Origin: Gelatoporia subvermispora B | Taxonomy: Eukaryota; Basidiomycota; Agaricomycetes; Polyporales; Gelatoporiaceae | DNA: 64,000 nt | Direction of reading: 5' to 3' | Assembly (NCBI GenBank): GCA_000320605.2 | Contig: KB445795.1 | Location: forward strand, 1,474,693 to 1,538,692 | In this document: positions 57,281 through 64,000 of the stretch, in pieces | How positions within the stretch are numbered: position 1 is the first letter of the stretch | Layout: the number at the start of each line of letters is the position of its first letter | Translations under genes and position numbers: made by a program | The notes under the pieces: model-generated | The model's database searches: none | What the model saw: the letters and a program-made list of their open reading frames with translations, nothing else | What the model was told of the DNA's origin: nothing

Positions 57281-59980
57281 TTAATCTTCGTCTTCGCCCT
57301 CTTCTCCGGACCCTTCTTCGGACTCTTCACTATCTGTCTCTTGCTCGTCGAACTGAGCAATCATCACGCGGCCCACAGCCCAGCACTTTTCCACCCCTTC
57401 CTTGAGCGGCCCAGGCTTGAGGTGCGCGCCCTTGGCCACCGGCTGCGCATGCCACGCGCGGATGTCATCCTCCTCGACCAGGTCCGCCTGGTACAACGCG
57501 GCGAGGAGCTGGCCAAACAGGGGCAGGCGCGCCGACTGCGCGCAGTGGTACTGCAGGATCTCAACCGTCTCGACGGGGTCGATGCCGCCGATGCGGTCGA
57601 TGAGCGCGCCCCACCGCGCGACGAGGTCCGCGATCTCCTTGCGCTGCGCGCCGGCGCCGTCGACGATGCGCACGCGCTCGACGAGCGCGGTGACGACCGC
57701 CTCGCGCACGCGGCGCAGCGGCACGTTCGCGGCCATGCGCAGCGTCTTGAGCTCGACCGCCGCGTCGTCCACCTTGTGCCCCTCCGCGAACGCGCGCTCG
57801 AGCGACGCGGCCGCCTCTGCGTCGAATTCGGCGAGCGACGCGGATTGCTGGAGCGTGTGGAGGGAGGCGGCGGACGGTGTGGGCGCGGAGGTCTGCGAGG
57901 AGGTGCGTGAGAGGCGGAGGGAGGACGCGTCGGATTCGGACCCCGAGTCGGACTCGGATTCTGTGACGGAGCCCGGGTCGGAGAGCTCCAGGTCGGACGC
58001 GTTGTCGCCTGCGAACCCAGGTGAGCGACAAGGCGTGGACAAATGGAGGGGAACGTACCGATGCGCATGAGCCGCTGATTGCTATACGACTCGACCCCGT
58101 CCTCTTCCTCGTCCTCATCGTGGGGATACCGCGCCGGCCATACGACAGCGTTCGATCCCTCGCCAATGAGCGGCGCCAACGCCCGCGCGTCCTGGTCTGC
58201 GCGACGCAACCATTATCAAGCCCTGCAAATTGCCACAAAACAAGGAAACACTCACGAGCCTCCACCTCTTCCACCTCCGAATCTTCCTCGTCATCTGCGT
58301 CCTCCCCATCTGCGATGGCTCCAGCCTTCTCCCGCCTCCTCGACACCCTCGCGAACTTCCTCAGGCGCGCGCCCGGGCCGAGGACGACGCCGTCGCCGAC
58401 GAGACACCCCCGTTCCACACGCGCGCCGTCGCCGATCCGCGCGCCCGCACCGACGATCGCCGACTCGACGACCGCCCCCGCGCCGATATGCGCGCCATCG
58501 AAGACGTACGCATTGCGCAGCACCGCCCGCGCGCCGACCGTGCAGCGCTCGCCGAGCACGGACGCGTGCACGGACGCGTCGGGCCCGATGGTCGTGTGCG
58601 CGCCGATGAGCGTGTTCGAGCCGATTTTGCATGTGCTGTCAGTCGGAAGGTTAGAGTGGAGGGGGCGGGTATGGTGAAGATGGAGCGTACCGAGAGAGAA
58701 CGACAGAGTTGTCCTTTGCGATGTACTTGTTTCCGCGGAGGTGCTCATATGCGTGTCCGCCTGGGTGGTTGTTGTCGGGCACGAGGGGGAAGGTCCATCT
58801 TGAGAGGATGTCTTTGCTGCAGTAGAGATCAGACACTGTTGCATGCTCATTTTTGGTGCGTGGCAGACGAACCTGACGGCATCGTAGCTTCGTGTGTCTG
58901 CTACCCGCGCGGCGTATCCCTCCTTGAGCACATAGCAGTAGATGTTTTTCATGAGCAGGTCGGAGGTGAGGACCCCGTACACGAAGTCGCGTCGGATGTC
59001 CGCATAGTCGAAGTTGTCCTGGAACAGCGAGGGAACCTATAGCAGCCAGTGTAAGCTGCTTGTGCCGGCTGGACAGGCATAAACGTACCTCTACAGAGCA
59101 CACGTCTATTGAGCAGTCTATAAGGTCATTGCGCAGCTCCACCTCTGGGTGTTCTGCAAGGATCTCGCGCGGAATGTTGGCGACGGTGGTTGGTGGGTAT
59201 CCGGTAACAGGTTCATAGTGCAGACACTCGGACGTCTGCGAGTCCAACACGAACACCCCCGAGTCTCCGCGTGATCTGCATAGATTCAAAGCGCTTTCAT
59301 GAGACTTTCCACGCTTCACGCAGCAACAACGGTCCAGCACACACCTCGTCCGATGCCGCGCGCCGCTCTCCTTCACCACCATCGTCATGATCGTGTCCTT
59401 GTTCGCGCGCCGGCGCGCCTTGTGCTCGCGCACCACCTCGTCGATGCGCACATTGCTGACAAGGTCGCCCGTGACGAGCACAAAGTCGCTGGTGATGATC
59501 CCGTGCGTGTAGATGTCGCGCATCGCGTCGCCCGGCGAGAACGTCTCCTTCGCCGTCACAATGGGCACAATCTTCAGCCCCGAGCTCGGTTTCGACCATT
59601 TTGAGTCCCTGAGGGGAGTACGCCATGAAATTCAGTACTAGACAACCACAAGGAAAGCTCAGGAAGACGGACTTGATGGCAGCCTTAACCTGGTCTGCGA
59701 AGGAACGGCAAATGACGAAGATCTCCTGCACGCCAGCGAGGGCCAGACTCTCAAACGTCCAATCCAGCAGTGTGGCATTGCATATTGGAAGTAAGCACTA
59801 CAACGTACAGTATCGGTCAGTCCGCAAACAAGAGATGTGCTGCAAGCGACATACTCTCGGCTTGCCGACAGTCAGCGGCCTGAAGCGCTTGTTGAAGCTG
59901 TCCGCGAGAATGACAGCCTGGAGCACCTCATCATCGTCTGCGAGGTCCTTTTCTTTGCTAGATGAGGATTTTGGTGGCAT
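57281..59980 (-). CDS. GCD6: Translation initiation factor eIF2B epsilon subunit
   Basis: Catalytic subunit of the guanine nucleotide exchange factor for eIF2, a control point of translation. Start at ATG 59980 (MPPKSSSSKEKDLADDDEVL). The nucleotidyltransferase-like domain has QAVILADSFNKRFRPLTVGK, LLPICNATLLDWTFESLALA, VQEIFVICRSFADQVKAAI, SDFVLVTGDLVSNVRIDEVV and DLIDCSIDVCSVEVPSLFQD-NFDYADIRRDFV. The left-handed beta-helix hexapeptide repeats follow (IGSNTLIGAHTTIGPDASVH, NAYVFDGAHIGAGAVVESAI). The C-terminal W2 domain (VVTALVERVRIVDGAGAQRK, VEILQYHCAQSARLPLFGQL, YQADLVEEDDIRAWH) ends in an acidic tail. The coding region 57400-58650 is very GC-rich, giving long false frames on both strands. 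Confidence 0.95.
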
Positions 59981-60631
59981 TGTGTAGTTTGCAGCCGAGC
60001 CTGACTAGCGTCGCAGTATTGTAGGCCAGACAGTGCGTGCCCGACGTCCATCGTGCAGCGCGCGTCGCGTTTGCGTGACTCGATCGATCACATGCAAACT
60101 TTCAACATAGCTCTGACGGCGACGAAACCGGGGAAGGATAGCACAGTAGAAAAGCTCACCATCCAGTATTGCACCTCATATGGACACAGCTCTGATACAG
60201 AAACGAACAGAGTCGTAGAATTCTGGCATGTGTGGCGCACTTACATCTCAGACAGACTACAACATAATGAAAAAAACGACGACAGTGGTGCTCCGGATGA
60301 GTTGCGGCCAACAATCATACTGTGAAACCGGCATGATTACAAGAGACCTAAGACACATGGAGCACGATCCGATAGAGAAAGAAAGTGGGTATGAGGGATA
60401 AAAGATATCCGGATCGACATTAAGAGAATGACAGCGGAAAGCACGGCGTAGGTATGGGCATCATCGTAAGCAAAGGCGACCACCGTTCCGCGTCGTAGCG
60501 TAGAAAGCACGGGAATAGCAGAACAAAATCCACGGCATGGGTTGTGGTGGGTGACCAAACGGTGGATGCAGAGACATTAACCGGAGGAGTCGTGAAAGTC
60601 ATTAAACGAAGTGGGGAGATTTTCAGGGACT
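59981..60631. other. Intergenic region upstream of GCD6
   Basis: Contains the GCD6 promoter and the 3' flank of the A/P/E-rich gene. AT-richer than its surroundings; no gene recognised. Confidence 0.45.
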
Positions 60632-61861
60632 TCACGCCGCCGCAGCAACGACGGGGGTCGCAGGTGGTGCCTCGACCTTGGGGGCCTCCTCGGCGATAGT
60701 CACGGGAGCAGCCTCGGTCGCAGCGGTCTCAGCTGCGGGGTTCTCGAGGGGGGCCACAGGGGTGGGCTCCTCAATCACGGGAGGGTTCTCCTCAACCTTG
60801 GGAGGAGTGTTGTGCTCCGCCTTAGGCTTCGACTTGAAGAACTCGCCAACGCGAGCCGAAAGACGACGGCTAACCTTAGGAGACTTGGGCTTCTCCTCCT
60901 TCTGTATTCATGTAAGTAGATGACATGAGCCGACAAAGCGAACGAACTGACCTTCTCCTCCTTCGGTACCTCCGCCTCAGCAACGGGAGCGGCCTCGGCG
61001 GGAGCAGTCTCTTCAGCGGGCGCAGGGGCCTCAGCAGGAGCGCTCTCACTGATGGACCTCGTCAGGAAAAGCAGCAGTGCTAAACATAGGTACTCTACTT
61101 ACGTCTCCTTCACGGGCTCAGCAGGCGTCTCCTCTGCCTTCACGGGCTCAGCAGCGGGAGCCTCCTCGGCAACAGCCGCAGGTTCCTCCTTAGGCGCCTC
61201 CTCAGTGGCAGGAGCGGCAGCCGGAGCCTGGTTACAATGTCCGATCAGCACCAACCATGTTGCAATGATGAGTCGGCGAGACTGACCTCCTCCTTCTTCT
61301 CAGCCTTCTTGTCCTTGGGGGCCTTCTCCTTCACCTTCTTCTCGCTCTTGGGCTTCTCGCTGTGCTTGAAGGGAGCAAGCAGCTTGGCGAGGAGGCCGGG
61401 GCTCTTAGGGCGGTCCTCCTTCTTGGTCTCGGTAGCAGCGGGCTCAGCCTTCATAGCCGATCAGTACCTATCTGTCAACAAAAGAAGCAACGCAACGTAC
61501 AGGCTTGGCTTCCTCGATCGCAGGCTCCTCAGCAGCGGGCTCGGCCGCGGGAGCATCGGCAGCAGGGGCCTCAGCAGCGGGGGCCTCGGTGGCGGGAGCG
61601 GGCTCCTGTTTGGGACAGTTCAATAGGTGTGGTCGCGAGACCGGCAAAAAAATACCAACCTCAGCCTTCGGCTCTTCCTTAGGTGCCTCCTGATGGTCAC
61701 ACGAATTAACGGAATACTATTGAAGTTCTGCAACAGCGACTCACAGTGGCAGGAGCCTCAACAGCAGCGGGCTCAGACGCCGGAGCAGGCTCAACGGCGG
61801 GTGCCTCGGTGGGCTTGACCTCCTCAACAGGGGCGGGGGCGGCAGCGGCGGTGTCAGACAT
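60632..61861 (-). CDS. Ala/Pro/Glu-rich low-complexity protein with two basic modules, unknown function
   Basis: I do not recognise a family. Seven exons joined by eye give about 300 residues, from ATG 61861 (MSDTAAAAPAPVEEVKPTEA) to the stop at 60632. Most of the protein is A/P/E linker, such as PAPATEAPAAEAPAADAPAA. Two related basic segments interrupt it: KKEDRPKSPGLLAKLLAPFK (exon 4, followed by a lysine-rich run) and KEEKPKSPKVSRRLSARVGE with FFKSKPK (exon 7). One exon is only 30 nt (EAPKEEPKAE), and most exons end between codons, so they could be added or lost without frame change. Codons are strongly biased to GCC/GAG/AAG, and a pyrimidine tract lies upstream of the start on the coding strand, together suggesting high expression. 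Confidence 0.75.
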
Positions 61862-63155
61862 TATGAAGGACTAGACGGAAGTGAGCTGAGGAGAAAGGAG
61901 ACGAGTCAGTTGCCTGTCGACGCGTTCTCAACGTACAACAAGAGAGCAAAAGCGGGTGGCAACGCGCCTTAGGATGCGTAGAGGTCGGAAGAACGAGAAG
62001 AACGAGAAAAAAGAGAAAACCGTACGCACAATAGTGGTATTAGGAGAAGAGAGGGGGCTCGCTGGCCAAGCCTGTGAGGGAATGAAAGGGAAGGAGAGAG
62101 AAAGAGATAGGGAGAGAATAAACTCAGAACACCGCGCCTTCTTATCCCATAAACAGCCTGTACAAACAAAGCTAAACTCGTTATGGCCTTTCCACGTTCG
62201 AACTCGCCACATTTGGCGATCCCTCCCTTTCTGCTCACGCGGGCGCGCGCTGCTTGTGTTGCCTCTCGTCGCCGCCCCCGTCGCTCTGTGAAATCTTTTT
62301 CTCTCGAGTCATCGCAAGGCGGGCACATGCGTGCAGGCCAACGGAGGGCTACATAGTTAGCCAGTGGCTGCTTGGGCCTTGGCGTGAAAAATGAGCAGGA
62401 TCGCAACAAAAATGATTGAGTGAGAAGCCATCGCGCGGTAGCGACGATCGCGAATCACGTCGCCTTGTCGCTGGCCCGCGCCCATCCTCCTCCAACGTCC
62501 CCTCGTGTCTCCCCCTTTGTTTTGCCTTGTCGCCACTCGTCTCGCCCCGTCTTGTTGCCCGTCTTTGACCCGGGCGGCTCAGGAATATGCACCAGAGGCA
62601 CCTCTGCGTACAACGGGAGGTGTACTTGGCGCCTGTCAAGTGTTCTCGGTTGGAACCTTAGCTTCTGTTCTCATTCGGGTAAGCGTCGGAAGCGTCTCGA
62701 CCGTGGCAGACTACCGTGGCACAACCGTGGCATTACGTTCAAAATTCCTCCAGATGTTTCAACATATCCCTTAGCGCGCTCTCACGCCCTCGATCCTCCC
62801 CCGTCACCCTCTCGCGCGAATATATCTGCCCGGCACATCCATAACATTCTCTCCTCCACCACCTGCTGCTCAACCGTCTCTTCCCTTCTTGCACCGAGCC
62901 CCCCTCACCGCCACTGCTACTGCGCGAACCTCTGGCTACCGAACAATACCTCTGGGGATGTCTAACATGCATGCACTGTCTGGTCACGCACAACTCCACT
63001 CAGCGTGGGGGAGGCTCTCCACTTGTTAAATGCGCGACATGAAAGCCCACGAAGCAGGTTTTCTCTCCTGAAACTTCTCTTGAAACTCGAGACTCAACAG
63101 GGCCAGTCGATTCGCTGTTGCATTTACTGCTCGACGCCACAGCTCGATCCAAGAA
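61862..63155. other. Intergenic region with polypurine tract
   Basis: About 1.3 kb between divergent genes. A purine-rich run on the plus strand (about 61981-62125; AGAACGAGAAGAACGAGAA, then GA-rich) is a C/T tract on the coding strand of the A/P/E gene, 120-260 bp before its start. Long frames at 62420-62965 match nothing. No RNA gene seen. Confidence 0.5.
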
Positions 63156-64000
63156 ATGCTCGCTAACATCACGCCGTTCTTCCTCTTCGCTGCGTTTCTC
63201 CTCGAGTTATTAGCGTCACTCTCGGTGCCTGTAATCAAGTCCATATACTTGTTCCGGCTGTCCGTAGATGCCAGCATCAAATTGCTCGATAGTAGTGCCA
63301 CCGGAAGCGTCAAGTTCGGCGTTTGGGGTTACTGCATCTCGGCAGTCGATGTCTCGTGAGTCCGTGTCCTTGAACTATGTTTTGTCCCACTCTGACCGGT
63401 TTGCATGACATGGTCTTGTGACCTCCCAGTATCCTTGGTAAAGACCACGACGTTAGCGCCAAATGCTCCAAAACCGCTCTAGGGTACACTTTTGACGACA
63501 CGGTTGCCTCTGCTTTGCATGTCTCTGTTCCGAATGATTCGATCTCGCACGCACTGTCGATAGCCTTGGTCATGCACCCTATCGGTATGTCACGTCCCGA
63601 AACTTTGCTTCGTCTCTGATAGTTCGGCACAGCTTGCGGCCTCATATCGGCCGCCCTCGTATCCTCCCTTTTAGCATTATGTTGGCGCTCGAAAGGCACC
63701 TCCCGGATCACTTCACTTGCGACCCTCGTTTCGAGTCTAGTGGCCGCAGTTCTGACCACAGTCATCTGCTTGGTCGATGTGATATTTGTCGCCACTGTGC
63801 GCCATCACATTGACAGCGAGTCCAATGGAGCTATCGACCTGACTTGGGGCAATGCCGTGCGTGCTGACATATGTGTTAATTATGGCGTGCTGAAGTCGTA
63901 CTGCGATCGCCGCTCTGCCCTTTTCCGCTCGACAGGTCTGGATGACGCTCGGTGCAACTATAGCGCTCTGGATCGCCGTCGTCGGCGCCTGCGCTGCTAT
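63156..64000 (+). CDS. PalI/Rim9 - Sur7 family membrane protein (3' end cut by window edge)
   Basis: Start at ATG 63156: MLANITPFFLFAAFLLELLA with a first membrane helix. A claudin-like outer loop follows (VKFGVWGYCISAVDVS, then GKDHDVSAKCSKTALGYTF across an intron at about 63357-63430). Then come three more hydrophobic segments, beginning SIALVMHPIACGLISAALVS, LVSSLLALCW with ITSLATLVSSLVAAVLTTVI, and MTLGATIALWIAVVGACAA at the right edge. The VWGYC element and the C-x5-GYTF pattern are typical of fungal SUR7/PalI proteins, which act in eisosomes or in alkaline-pH sensing (Rim9/PalI). Which of the two cannot be decided, because the tail is missing. Introns near 63585-63630 and 63860-63940. 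Confidence 0.83.

Noticed and set aside
57360..58982. Long open frames on both strands (up to 473 codons) with R/A-rich translation
   Set aside because: Shadows of the GC-rich GCD6 coding region, whose own frame has clear hexapeptide repeats and a W2 domain.

Overview
The window reads as nuclear chromosomal DNA of a filamentous basidiomycete, most likely an Agaricomycete. Coding regions are broken by many short (about 45-70 nt) GT-AG introns. Genes lie on both strands at high density. The proteins are clear fungal orthologues (Ubp15/USP7, Pri2, Cho1, Pis1, Bna4, Yos9, Hal4/Sat4, Prp28, Asn1, Sso1, Bna5, Pmp3, Gcd6, PalI/Sur7). One gene belongs to DUF7918, a family I know mainly from mushroom-forming fungi. 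I saw no tRNA, rRNA, CRISPR array, operon or intact transposon. Most gene models below were joined by eye from exons in different frames, so termini and splice sites are predictions unless spelled out.

Layout. 1-3609 (minus): USP7-type deubiquitinase, cut by the left edge. 4986-9508 (plus): long disordered S/P/T/Q-rich protein. 9798-14427 (plus): DNA primase large subunit, phosphatidylserine synthase, and the Nse1 subunit of SMC5/6. 14506-19292 (minus): mitochondrial-type AAA ATPase and phosphatidylinositol synthase. 20798-22763 (plus): kynurenine 3-monooxygenase. 23323-23902 (minus): four-AT-hook protein. 24854-26535 (plus): Yos9/OS-9 lectin. 26981-30259 (minus): Hal4-like kinase. 30260-34746: a 4.5-kb stretch with no gene I can support, C-rich on the plus strand in its first half and very GC-rich later. 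34747-37653 (minus): Prp28 helicase. 37941-38720 (plus): EF-hand-like protein. 38976-39905 (minus): family-16 methyltransferase. 40126-43523 (plus): RhoGEF. 43880-48341 (minus): asparagine synthetase and a pyridoxal-reductase-like aldo/keto reductase. 49229-50629 (plus): plasma-membrane syntaxin. 51596-53370 (plus): kynureninase. 53554-56273 (minus): DUF7918 protein and a kynurenine-formamidase-like hydrolase. 56646-57046 (plus): Pmp3. 57281-61861 (minus): eIF2B epsilon and an A/P/E-rich protein. 63156 to the right edge (plus): PalI/Sur7-family membrane protein.

How the genes relate. Most are unrelated housekeeping genes. Three enzymes of the kynurenine branch of tryptophan catabolism/de novo NAD synthesis lie within 36 kb, two of them 2 kb apart. 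Two CDP-alcohol phosphatidyltransferases (Cho1, Pis1) that compete for CDP-diacylglycerol lie 5.5 kb apart. Two DNA-replication/repair genes (PRI2, NSE1) have ACGCGT boxes close upstream; the one before NSE1 is a perfect 18-bp palindrome with two boxes. The most striking structural observations are a 5-nt micro-exon needed to build Pmp3, two GC-AG introns (NSE1, PIS1), and an about 300-residue insertion near the C-terminal end of the Hal4-like kinase domain. No new defence or mobile system was found.
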